NCBI GenBank assembly: GCA_030374805.1
Contig: JARGSG010000085.1
Span: 62,001 to 126,000, forward strand
DNA from: Gracilaria gracilis
Taxonomy: Eukaryota; Rhodophyta; Florideophyceae; Gracilariales; Gracilariaceae
Reading direction: 5' to 3'
DNA length: 64,000 nt
The notes under the pieces are model-generated. The model worked only from the letters and a program-made list of their open reading frames with translations. It made no database searches and was not told the DNA's origin. Below are positions 43,106-51,679 of the stretch, piece after piece (position 1 is the stretch's first letter; every line of letters begins with the position of its first letter). Both the position numbers and the translations under genes were made by a program.

Positions 43106-45604
43106 ATGTCTTCTTCACAAGGCTCTGGAAACCCTTTTTCTGCAGAAAGGTTCTATCAGCTCTTCGGAAGCAGTCGTGGTCAGGGCCGTGGCCGCGGTCG
43201 AGGCCGCGGCCGCGGCCGCGGTCGTGGTCGCGGTCGCGGCAGAGGAGGAGGCGCCGGCGCCGGCGCCAGCGGCCATGCGCGTGGTCGGGGCAACCAATAT
43301 CAACGAGACAGCTGGAACGATCACAATGAACAGCCACGACACCACCAGCGTCAAAAGAAGAGACGCTACTTTGATCAACCTACTCCGGCGCGCCCTCCAC
43401 CAAAACCTCAACGCGATTTGAACAATGCTGCCATCCCTACGGATGAACCTGCGCTGCCAAAGCCGCCGCCGGTTGAAGACCCGGACATGCAGAGAAGGCG
43501 AAGGGATAAGCCTGTTCCACGCGGCGGATTCATTCCAAAAGATGAAAAAGAACAAGAGTATCACACAACCTTGCACTGCGAAATATGTGATGTAAGTTTG
43601 CGCGATCCATCTTCCAAGATAGCTCATGATCGAAGCAAAGGCCATCAAAGACAGTACCAGCATTTGAGAAATTATGGTCGTCTGGACGAAGAAGGTAAGC
43701 TAAAACAAGTACAGCTCACCGAGGAACAGTTTCGGGAACAACTCACCGCTTCACAATCGAGAAAGCAAATCCAAGATGAGCTTTCGGGCAGAGCCGCCAT
43801 GTTCAGTGAAGACGATTTGAGCAAATGGCCAAGGGAATTTAAAGAATGGGCGATGCGCTCTCTTCAGAACGCCGCCAAGCTGGCGCGTTCTGAGCGAGAT
43901 AGTAGGATCACTGCCGCTGTTCGCATTGAGATTCAATCTGTTTATCATCACCATTACAAGCATTGCACGCTGCGTAGGGAACCATGGTGCCAAAGACCAC
44001 TCGCTACGGGCGAACTGTACGGAAAGATTGATGAAATGAAACCGAAGGTGCTCGTGGTTCATGAAGACCAACTCGTAAAACGCCAACCTTCTCACGAACA
44101 AAAGGAGCGCGTTCCACCTCCACCAGAGCAACCATCGGCTGTAGATGTTGAAACTGGTGCTGCCGACGTAGAGATGAGAAACGATTCTTTGCCAGAAGCA
44201 GAACCTAAAACAGTGTCACATGCACAGCATCCGATGGCAGCTGAAAGGCGAGGGGAAGAAGAGATGGGCAGGTACGGTCGAAATGTTGTCCGCGGAATGA
44301 ATTATCATTCTTACTATGAGTATCAAGAGACAAGTCCGAGACGGAATAGAAACGATATCCATCGCAGCGAAGGATTTGATGAGACAAACACAGGCCATGC
44401 AAGACCAGAAGCAGCCGATCGGAATGGGACGTACGACGTTGATCCTTATGCAGTGTATGGATCTCATTCAAGGGCCACAGGGCGACCAAGAATTCAGGAG
44501 GACAATAGGCCTCGAGTCAAGGAGCATGCTCTAAATTGGAATATGTCACCAGAATCACAAGATCGTCTACTTGCCTGTAGAGCTTCAGTGAAAAAGGATT
44601 TCTATTTGGCCAAATGCTACGAGCGCTTTGGATCTTCTTTCAGTTGGTGGGAGCCAGCTGATAATAGCGTTCGGAATGGTGATGAAATTGCATCTCTGCT
44701 GCACAAGCTCGAAAACTTGAAGAAACAGTATGAGAGCGGAGAATACGAGTACGAAAAGCTCTGCGGTGAATTGAGTGAGATTGTGGCGAAACTAAGCGAC
44801 CGTGGCACAAGAACTGGTACAGTTCTGGAGTGCATTCGAATACAGATTTGTGCTGCACTGCAGATGGGTTCCTTCAATGATTTCGCAATGTATTGCTCAA
44901 AGCTTATGAAGGAAAGCAAACGAGTGACTCATTGGCGTGAGTTTGAGTGTGAGTTTGTCGGTCACTGGTTGTTGTCCATGGTGTTTTCGTTTAAAAAGGA
45001 CCGTGGTCGCATTCGCGAGCGGGGAGCCCTACAAACAATGCTTCGCGTCGCTGAGGAGATGCGTTGTTTCCCAGTTGGACATAACTTAGTACACGACATA
45101 CAAGTGTTTGAGTGCTCAAACATACTCAAAGCGTTGCTTAGCAACAACTGGGTCTACTTTTTCAGCCGGCTTGAAAAGAGTATCGTTCACCATATTAGCC
45201 ATGGTCGTACAAAACAGGTCATGGAAGGTCTGATTCCATTTATGAGAGAAAGGGCGCTTGTTACTATGTTCAGGATGAGCGCTTGGAATGAAAGTTCGGT
45301 GTACGCACAGCCGAATTTGGTTCCTCTGGAGAGTGTGATGAGATTCTTGGGATGGAATCAAACAGAAGCTGAAGACATGGAGGATCCTACTGTGGGTCCC
45401 GATGAGGCCAAACGGTTTATTACTTCATCACCCCATGGTTTTGCTGTACTAGGAGGTGATGTTCACAACTGGCGAAGTGCCTACGTTCGTGCTGATCAGG
45501 AAGAAGTCAAGCTTCAAAGTTCTGATGTTCATGTCGATGTTGACGCTCTTCTTGTATGGAGTGGACGAAGTTGTTCGACAGTCCCCCGGCAACACTCACA
45601 ATGA
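43106..45604 (+). CDS. SAC3/THP3-type protein with RG-rich N-terminus and C2H2 zinc finger
   Basis: The 832-residue protein begins with a GRG-repeat tract (about 25-65), then a proline-rich part. A matrin/U1-type C2H2 finger follows at about 156-178 (CEIC...HDRSKGH, spacing C-x2-C-x12-H-x5-H). A long charged middle leads to a C-terminal SAC3/GANP-like region from about residue 471: VKEHALNWNMSPESQ, then RASVKKDFYLAKCYERFG, ECIRIQICAALQMGSFNDFA, and helical repeats typical of the PCI-like SAC3 fold. SAC3-family proteins act in mRNA export and transcription coupling (TREX-2, THP3-CSN12). The best fit is the THP3/LENG8 branch, because the SAC3 region is C-terminal. A finger plus RG domain on this family is unusual to my knowledge and suggests RNA binding. 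The start is the ATG after the leader; 16 further codons upstream are unlikely. Confidence 0.7.
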   Translation: MSSSQGSGNPFSAERFYQLFGSSRGQGRGRGRGRGRGRGRGRGRGRGGGAGAGASGHARGRGNQYQRDSWNDHNEQPRHHQRQKKRRYFDQPTPARPPPKPQRDLNNAAIPTDEPALPKPPPVEDPDMQRRRRDKPVPRGGFIPKDEKEQEYHTTLHCEICDVSLRDPSSKIAHDRSKGHQRQYQHLRNYGRLDEEGKLKQVQLTEEQFREQLTASQSRKQIQDELSGRAAMFSEDDLSKWPREFKEWAMRSLQNAAKLARSERDSRITAAVRIEIQSVYHHHYKHCTLRREPWCQRPLATGELYGKIDEMKPKVLVVHEDQLVKRQPSHEQKERVPPPPEQPSAVDVETGAADVEMRNDSLPEAEPKTVSHAQHPMAAERRGEEEMGRYGRNVVRGMNYHSYYEYQETSPRRNRNDIHRSEGFDETNTGHARPEAADRNGTYDVDPYAVYGSHSRATGRPRIQEDNRPRVKEHALNWNMSPESQDRLLACRASVKKDFYLAKCYERFGSSFSWWEPADNSVRNGDEIASLLHKLENLKKQYESGEYEYEKLCGELSEIVAKLSDRGTRTGTVLECIRIQICAALQMGSFNDFAMYCSKLMKESKRVTHWREFECEFVGHWLLSMVFSFKKDRGRIRERGALQTMLRVAEEMRCFPVGHNLVHDIQVFECSNILKALLSNNWVYFFSRLEKSIVHHISHGRTKQVMEGLIPFMRERALVTMFRMSAWNESSVYAQPNLVPLESVMRFLGWNQTEAEDMEDPTVGPDEAKRFITSSPHGFAVLGGDVHNWRSAYVRADQEEVKLQSSDVHVDVDALLVWSGRSCSTVPRQHSQ

Positions 45605-46003
45605 CAGTATAGAAATAGAATGATAGAATGAATGTTTTTTTGCCACCTAAGCGGGTTGGTGAAAATGGTGCGTCTTTATCCACTATGCTCTCACTACTAG
45701 ATTCTCTCCTCGTTTGGTGTGTAACATTATGTAGTTGTAGAGCATGAAGCAGCCAGTTGAACTGCTTTGACTGATACTTGTTTCGGTTCCTTTGCGGCCA
45801 AGGCGGAGCAGTGCCTAGACCGTTGCTTTCTAAAGTCTGTTAAGCGCCTCGTAGGTACAATAGTCAAACACTAGAGGAGTCTACCGTGTACTGTTCTTTG
45901 TAAGAAAGTATACGGGTATGCAACTGCCAACAGCACAGTACGAACTGCATCTCACCTAAAAGAGCAGTAGTGACTGTGAAGATAAAAGTACACTCACGTA
46001 TGA
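45605..46003. other. Convergent 3' intergenic region
   Basis: Lies beyond the stop of the SAC3-type gene and before a LINE fragment. No gene seen. Confidence 0.4.
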
Positions 46004-46243
46004 ACCCAAATAGCGAAGAGGTTAGTTTGTGATTGCCGTCCAGGAGTACTGAATGACGTTGAACACTATGTACTGCGATGTCCGAAAAGAACGCTAAGTA
46101 GACGACTTTGCTTGCCCCCCCTTCGTGAACGCCGGAGTCTTGTTGCTTCTGATATCATCCGAAAATGGACTGAGAAGGTGCTGGCCTTCTTAGTGAGAGA
46201 GCGCTTCTTTCACCAGAAACGCTCTACCTTTAGTCGCAATTAA
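46004..46243 (+). mobile_element. LINE 3' fragment: C-terminal zinc-knuckle region of a non-LTR retrotransposon
   Basis: An open stretch reads VCDCRPGVLNDVEHYVLRCP followed by basic and hydrophobic residues and ends at a TAA at 46241-46243. The C.C......VEH...RCP pattern is the Cys-His motif at the end of LINE polyproteins, and it matches CDCGAAVKRDVEHVLFRCP of the LINE fragment at 54.9 kb. Both come from one family or close relatives. It is truncated at its 5' side and sits between the convergent 3' ends of the SAC3-type and MCM2 genes, where insertions are tolerated. Confidence 0.65.
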
Positions 46244-46518
46244 GCTAGATGTACCTATAAATGAGAGAGAGAACCCAATTAGATACCGGTGTAAGTCTTC
46301 ACAGATACGGAAGAAAAAAAGACAAGGAAGACAGCGGGAATGTCGGACACTACAGGGTATTGCACCGGGGCTGCCTCATGGCGTCTATCTGTCTACATAC
46401 TACATAAACAAAACAAAGGACGATATTTGACCAAGCACGAAATCTGGACAGCATCTTCTTCTCTGATGGGGAATAACGGTGTTTCTTTATTACAACTTTT
46501 GACTCACGCGAAAGAACT
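46244..46518. other. 3' intergenic region
   Basis: May include the 3' untranslated end of the LINE copy (A/G-rich at about 46310-46332). No gene seen. Confidence 0.35.
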
Positions 46519-49407
46519 CTACAGGGCCTTAACGATCACCTGACGATTCCGGTCCACAGAGAAGTTCCATTTCTTGAACAGAGGGCTGCCGTAGAATCTT
46601 TGACATGTATACACATTCAGTTCCTGAGCTCTGGCCTCGAAGTCTTCCATGTCAACTTCTACTCGTCGCCTTTGCCCATCGGCGTCCGAAACTTCGTCGC
46701 CCTCAACTCCGTCTTGACCGGCGAGTTGGGTCGATGAGTAATCCCTGACGAGGCCATTCAAAACATATAGCAGAAGTTCGTTGTCATCTCTGCGGAACGC
46801 GAGATACTTGTGGAACTTGCGGCGCATTTGCCGCATCAATGAATACTTCTGGCTAGCAAAGAAGGATTCCAGAATCACTGCGATAGCCGTGTTGATGTCA
46901 TCATCACGGACATATTCGCGCAAGTGAAGCCGAGCATTGCTCTCAGCCAACCGAACAACAGATTCCAAATGCCGAAGAGCAATAGGCATTCCACCAGAGG
47001 AGGAGGATTCCTTTCGCAAATCGATGTATAGCGAAGACACCTTTTCCTTATCCATATTGCTGAGCTTGGGCGCAACTGCCCTTCTAGCGTATCTCAGGTA
47101 CTTTCGAAGCATAGGTTGAGGAATAAGCTCTACAGATGTAGACCCGTATTCAACAATCTCGTTCCCCTTTCTTTCACCATTCTCAGAATCTTCATCCTCA
47201 TCTCCGACCAGCTGTGGGTGGGACTTCATGTGCGAGCCGACCACAAATTTTGCCAGTGTTTCATCTTTTGAGGCGTCGACTGTATCTCGTACGACGCACA
47301 GAACGTCAAAACGAGATAGAATTGGCTCTGTCAAGTCCACATTGTCGAAGAAAGACAGCGATGGATCATATCGTCCCTTCAGTGGATTTGCAGCTGCGAA
47401 GACAGAGCACCTGGCCTGAAGGGTAGTAACGATGCCAGCCTTCGACACGGAAATGCTTTGTTGTTCCATTGCTTCATGAATTGAAGTACGATCAGTGTCA
47501 TTCATCTTGTCGAACTCGTCAATGAGACAAACACCTCTATCAGCCAGCACCAACGCCCCTCCTTCGAGAGTCCATTCTCTGGTTACCGGATCTTTATGCA
47601 CGACAGCAGTGAGACCAACAGCAGATGCACCCTTTCCAGTCGTATACACTGCTCGATTAGCAGTCTTCTCGACATATTTGAGGAACTGGGACTTTGCGGT
47701 TCCTGGATCGCCAAGAAGCAAACAGTTAATATCACCTCGAATGTGATGCTTCTCTCCAACTTCCTTTGGTTGCCCTCCGAATAGTGCTAAGGCTAGTGCA
47801 CGCTTGATGTTCGAATGGCCGTAAATACTTGGCGCAATTGATGCAAACATTCGTTCAGCAATACGTGGATCTCGAGATAGCTTTCGGATCTCAGCAATGT
47901 CATCATCGGTAAGTTCACTCTCCGCATGGGCGTCTTCAACTTTGCGAACGTAGTTGGCTTCTATTATTGTTGAGAACACTGGGAAGCCGTTTTGTATGTT
48001 GATGGAAGAGTCCATGTTATGTCGATAGGTACCCGTGACCTCGACCTCATCTCCAGGTCTTGCACAATCGACAAGGTCATCGAGCACAATAATCTCCTTG
48101 TATCTCGGTAAGCGACCAGCCGGGACGGATCCGGGCCTCTCTTGCAACGTGAGCTTCTGGAAGTTGCCGAAGGAGCTCTGTTCAGAGTTGATGGTGAACG
48201 GACCCCGTGACTCGCATTCCGGACAGGAGCGTATACTGCGCTCCGGCCTGAAAGTAGACATGGCTGGAGGGGTCAATACTCTGTGACACTTTTCACAGTT
48301 GAGCTTCACATGTCGGAGATGCGGGAACATGCTCGAACGGCGTGTTACCACGCCACTGACCTTGATGAGTGTGTTGAGATGCACATGACGAATGTCTCTA
48401 AGATTATCCAAGATGGGAAAGTCGGCGATACGAACAAATATCTCGGGCTTCACACGTGAATACTCTTTGAAGATGGTGAAAGTAAGGGCGGTGGCGACCT
48501 GGTTATAAATGTGCAGGATAGGAGTCGGGGCATCGGCAAGCCACGTAGCGACGGTGGGCTCCGCCAGGGTGAAATGACGGAAGTCAACAACAAGACTCTG
48601 GCCATTGTTTGCTGCCATGGCTCGAATACGATCCATGTACACGAACGACTCTGTCTTGGGGTCGGTGAAGCTCTTGAGAAAGCTCTCAAATCTTCTGGCG
48701 AGCTCCCTCTTCACTCGCTCTTCCTCGACGATCTGCGAGATGGGCTGCTCTCGGAATGCAGTGGCATCCAAGTCGATTGGCTCTTCTCTGAGCGAAATGT
48801 CCATGGCCTCCTGGCCAAAGCTGAGCACCGGCGTTTGCGAACCACTCTGCGGAACGGCTGCATTTGCATCCGCATCGGCGTCCGGAAGACCGCGACTACC
48901 AGCCACAATGGCACGACGTCTATTGCGACGGCTCTGAAAGCCCGCAACCCCCTCTTCCTCCGAATCGGAGTCATTCATGCGAACGTCAGCGCCCAGCCGT
49001 TCGTCCTCGCGACGGCTCTGGATGTCGCGGCGGTTAAGCTCGCGTTCCGCGCGTCTCCTAACAGCGGCGCTCATGGGGGCGACGGCGTCATTCTCGGCGG
49101 CCTGGTCGACTTCGTAGCGATCCAGCTGCTCCAGCGGGCGATAGTCGTTGACCATGTCATCGCCGAGCAGATCCTCGCCTTCGTCGTCCTCATCTTCGGG
49201 GTTGTTCGCGAGCAGATTGGCCTCCGCGGCGTCGGCGTCGATGGTGAGCTCGTGCTCCGCGTGGATGTCGTCCGACTCCGGCAGCGCGTTGTGCGACGAG
49301 TCTAGCGGCGCGAACGATGACGGCGCGCCCGCGCCCGTGCCCGTGCCCGAGGCGGACGGCGGCGCCGGGTCGGCCGTGTCGTCGGTGGAAGAGCGGCGAT
49401 TAGACAT
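46519..49407 (-). CDS. MCM2: DNA replication licensing factor MCM2
   Basis: The 962-residue protein is a complete MCM2, one of six subunits of the replicative helicase MCM2-7. The N-terminal 240 residues are acidic and Ser/Asp/Glu-rich, as in the histone-binding, kinase-regulated tail of MCM2. A C4 zinc finger follows at about 371-398 (CEKC...CPEC). The AAA+ core has Walker A GDPGTAKS (about 566-573), Walker B CLIDEFDKM (about 627-635) and the arginine finger SRFD (about 698-701). The C-terminal winged-helix-like tail closes the protein. Motif wording (RGDINCLLLGDPGTAKSQFL) is specific for MCM2 rather than other MCMs. I start at the ATG encoding MSNRRSS because upstream codons do not resemble MCM2. 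The gene has no intron. It is divergent from the NYN-domain gene, with E2F-like sites between them. Confidence 0.95.
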   Translation of the reverse strand: MSNRRSSTDDTADPAPPSASGTGTGAGAPSSFAPLDSSHNALPESDDIHAEHELTIDADAAEANLLANNPEDEDDEGEDLLGDDMVNDYRPLEQLDRYEVDQAAENDAVAPMSAAVRRRAERELNRRDIQSRREDERLGADVRMNDSDSEEEGVAGFQSRRNRRRAIVAGSRGLPDADADANAAVPQSGSQTPVLSFGQEAMDISLREEPIDLDATAFREQPISQIVEEERVKRELARRFESFLKSFTDPKTESFVYMDRIRAMAANNGQSLVVDFRHFTLAEPTVATWLADAPTPILHIYNQVATALTFTIFKEYSRVKPEIFVRIADFPILDNLRDIRHVHLNTLIKVSGVVTRRSSMFPHLRHVKLNCEKCHRVLTPPAMSTFRPERSIRSCPECESRGPFTINSEQSSFGNFQKLTLQERPGSVPAGRLPRYKEIIVLDDLVDCARPGDEVEVTGTYRHNMDSSINIQNGFPVFSTIIEANYVRKVEDAHAESELTDDDIAEIRKLSRDPRIAERMFASIAPSIYGHSNIKRALALALFGGQPKEVGEKHHIRGDINCLLLGDPGTAKSQFLKYVEKTANRAVYTTGKGASAVGLTAVVHKDPVTREWTLEGGALVLADRGVCLIDEFDKMNDTDRTSIHEAMEQQSISVSKAGIVTTLQARCSVFAAANPLKGRYDPSLSFFDNVDLTEPILSRFDVLCVVRDTVDASKDETLAKFVVGSHMKSHPQLVGDEDEDSENGERKGNEIVEYGSTSVELIPQPMLRKYLRYARRAVAPKLSNMDKEKVSSLYIDLRKESSSSGGMPIALRHLESVVRLAESNARLHLREYVRDDDINTAIAVILESFFASQKYSLMRQMRRKFHKYLAFRRDDNELLLYVLNGLVRDYSSTQLAGQDGVEGDEVSDADGQRRRVEVDMEDFEARAQELNVYTCQRFYGSPLFKKWNFSVDRNRQVIVKAL

Positions 49408-49950
49408 GATATGTGGCGCGAGTTGTACAACCAGACGGCGAAGGGGGGAGGTGGGAAGGTGGCGGAGGTGGGCGTCTAGGCGAAGGAGCGCAGGCAGCGC
49501 GCCATAAGTGGGCCCTGCCGGCAAAGCGCGGGAAAGCGGAGGAGGCGCGCGTCGTGCTCAGACGCTTCGGTATTTGCCTTTCCCGCCAAAACGGGCGCGG
49601 CCGCGCGATGAGCGCGCTTTACAGAGCTGTAAGGACGATCTTTCTCTCCGCTCGCTGGGGGGGCGCTTCACGCGGGCTGCACTTTGGCTTTTCTGCACAG
49701 AGTTGTTCGCACGTGCGCCAAGTCATTCGCGCACCCTCCCGCTTGCGCCACGCGCGCATCTCGCTGTGCTGACCCACCGCCATCTATCGCGCGCGTTGCG
49801 GAGCATAAATATCGCGCGCGCCATGGCGGGCGACGGTTAGGGCGCTGTCTTTATCTCCGCCTGTCTCCGGCGCCGCTCGCGAGCGCACGCCTTCATCACC
49901 CTCACGCCCTGCGGCTGGTCTTCGGTGCCGCCCGTTTGTGCCGCGCAACG
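49408..49950. promoter_or_regulatory. Divergent MCM2/NYN-gene promoter region
   Basis: The 543 bases separate two divergent start codons. Two sites fitting the E2F consensus TTTSSCGC lie in opposite orientation: GCGGGAAA at 49528-49535 and TTTCCCGCC at 49579-49587. A TATA-like CATAAATA occurs at about 49804. E2F/DP control of MCM genes is established in plants and animals; its use here is inference. Confidence 0.55.
49528..49587. promoter_or_regulatory. Pair of E2F-like sites
   Basis: Two matches to TTTSSCGC in inverted orientation, starting 51 bases apart and about 120-180 bases upstream of the MCM2 ATG. Confidence 0.5.
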
Positions 49951-50901
49951 ATGGACGAGAAGCATGCGCACCGCCTTGCCGCGCTTTGTGCCGAGTGCTG
50001 CGCGAAGCGCGACAGGTCCAAATGCGCGCAGTGTCATCGCGCGTTCAAGTGCAAGGTGGTTGTCAAGTCCGCCGTGAAGAAGAGTGCGTCGCGTGCGGCC
50101 GTTTCGCCGTCGAATAGTGAGCCGTCTTCGCGTGGCTCGCCTCAGAAGAGTGCGCATGGTGGCGCACATGCTGCGTCTCCGCAAGGCAGTGCTGCGCCTG
50201 CGGAGAGGAGTGCTTCCGCCCGTGGCAGTGCTGGCTCCTCTGCCAAGCAATCTCGCCCGTCCAAAGCTGCGTCGAAGAACAGTTCGGTACTGGATGCTTC
50301 TGTCGGCGAGCAACCCGCCCTTGCCAAGACGGCTTCGAAGAACAGTCGTCCTTCTGATGCCGAAGCGCTCCCCGCCGCTAATGGCGAAGAGTCTCCGGAG
50401 CAGCATGAAAGCCTCAAGTCACTTCCCGCCCAAACTCACGGGGGAAACGGTGTAGTTGTAGATGGTTGGGACGTAGTCAAGTTTCACGATCGAAAGGGCT
50501 TTCGCTCTGTCAATCTGGTGCGAGCGCTCAAGTTTCTGAAAAAGAACGGCTACGACCGGGTGGTCGCATTCATTCCGCACAGTTACGTGGACATTCATTC
50601 GAACAAGACCAATAAGAAGCTTGCCGATGATCCATGTTTGCTGCAACGCATTAAAGATGAAAAACCTGATTACCTGCAATTCACGGACGATAAGAGGCAC
50701 TATGCATGGGAAATGTTGACGTACGCAAAGACTCACAAGTACAGTATTCTCTCTAACAGGCAATATGAAGAGAAGCGCAAAGTGAAGACGCCGAAGGATG
50801 TCCAAGTATCGTCGGAAGAGCTTGATCAGCTCTACTTGTACGTTAAACAACAACGCCAGACGTATACTTTCAAGAAGGTGTTCGCTCTTTCACTTAAATA
50901 A
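49951..50901 (+). CDS. NYN-domain (ZC3H12/Regnase-like) protein with degenerate active site
   Basis: The 316-residue protein starts with a Cys-rich patch (CAECCAKRDRSKCAQCHRAFKC at about 11-34, with six cysteines that could bind zinc). A low-complexity Ser/Ala/Lys linker runs to about 160. The C-terminal part, about 167-316, resembles the NYN RNase domain of ZC3H12/Regnase proteins: VVVDGWDVVKFH for VVIDGSNVAMSH, GFRSVNLVRALKFLKKNGY, VVAFIPHSY for TVFVPSWR, YSILSNRQYEE for GIVVSNDTYRD, and RQTYTFKKVFALS for RLLMYSFVNDKFM. The first catalytic Asp is kept, but the central Asp pair (YDD) aligns with HYA and the Asp of SND is Arg. It probably binds RNA without cutting it. The frame is open upstream; the ATG at 49951 is the first sensible start. 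No intron. Confidence 0.65.
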   Translation: MDEKHAHRLAALCAECCAKRDRSKCAQCHRAFKCKVVVKSAVKKSASRAAVSPSNSEPSSRGSPQKSAHGGAHAASPQGSAAPAERSASARGSAGSSAKQSRPSKAASKNSSVLDASVGEQPALAKTASKNSRPSDAEALPAANGEESPEQHESLKSLPAQTHGGNGVVVDGWDVVKFHDRKGFRSVNLVRALKFLKKNGYDRVVAFIPHSYVDIHSNKTNKKLADDPCLLQRIKDEKPDYLQFTDDKRHYAWEMLTYAKTHKYSILSNRQYEEKRKVKTPKDVQVSSEELDQLYLYVKQQRQTYTFKKVFALSLK

Positions 50902-51652
50902 TGAGAGGTCTCAAATAGAGTTCAATTTCTACAAGGTACTGTAGCATTGGAACCGTTTCTACTCGACACATTCTGCTGACGAGAATGGGGGGGATTATGG
51001 CAATCAGCGAAACAGTGATACCATCAGTTGAGCCGCTTGTACGAACAATCACTGCTTGCTGCAAGTTGTAACCAGCTCAAGTCCAAATTGCAAAGATAGA
51101 TAACTTTCTGTGATATCAATATGCTCAAGAGACATACAAACCCAACAGACCGGATGAGATGATCATCTCGCAAGGCGAAACTCACGTTTTCAACATACGC
51201 CAGATATCTTGGGCGCTGTGCAATAAGGGTTAACCCTAACCCCTCATACTGTATTTTCACTGCGAATAAAACAATAAAGGATGGGGACGATGACAATGAA
51301 CACAACAATCGTCGCAGGCTGCGAGTTCGCGAACCAGATCCGTGTAGCGGACAGGTGGGGCAAGTAGTTTTCCAGACTGCTCGGGAGATGACCTTGATTC
51401 TGTTCTACGTTTCCCTTGTGAGCTGAACAAGAACGGTATGAAAACTTCGTCTTCGTCCAAGACTGGTCAACACCTAAAACTTCAAGGCGTAACGGACGCT
51501 TCTGTAAGCTGGAGAGGAATATGTAATTTCGGAGCTAAATAGCAGAGCTACACCACTCATCTCCTCATCGCCTCCCGTCCGAGCATAACGCGTCCACCAG
51601 TCGAGATTTCATCAGGCTAATCTGCTCAGTCATCTCAATACGCCACGCCACA
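50902..51652. other. Intergenic region
   Basis: No gene recognised. It contains a short palindrome AGGGTTAACCCT (about 51226-51237) followed by AACCCC. The region must hold the promoter of the RCC1-type gene. Confidence 0.4.
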
Positions 51653-51679
51653 ATGGAACAAGGAGATGCAATCGGCTGA
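51653..51679 (+). promoter_or_regulatory. Short upstream reading frame overlapping the RCC1-type gene start
   Basis: An ATG at 51653 opens an eight-codon frame (MEQGDAIG, stop TGA at 51677-51679) in a different frame from the main gene and overlapping its first 14 bases. If the transcript starts upstream, scanning ribosomes would meet this ATG first. Its context (CACAATGG) is favourable. Confidence 0.4.

Noticed and set aside
48511-49305. Plus-strand frame of 264 codons antisense to MCM2
   Set aside because: It is a shadow of the strongly conserved MCM2 coding strand.
51226-51243. Interstitial telomere-like AACCCTAACCCC
   Set aside because: Fewer than two repeat units plus a small palindrome; too short to distinguish from chance.
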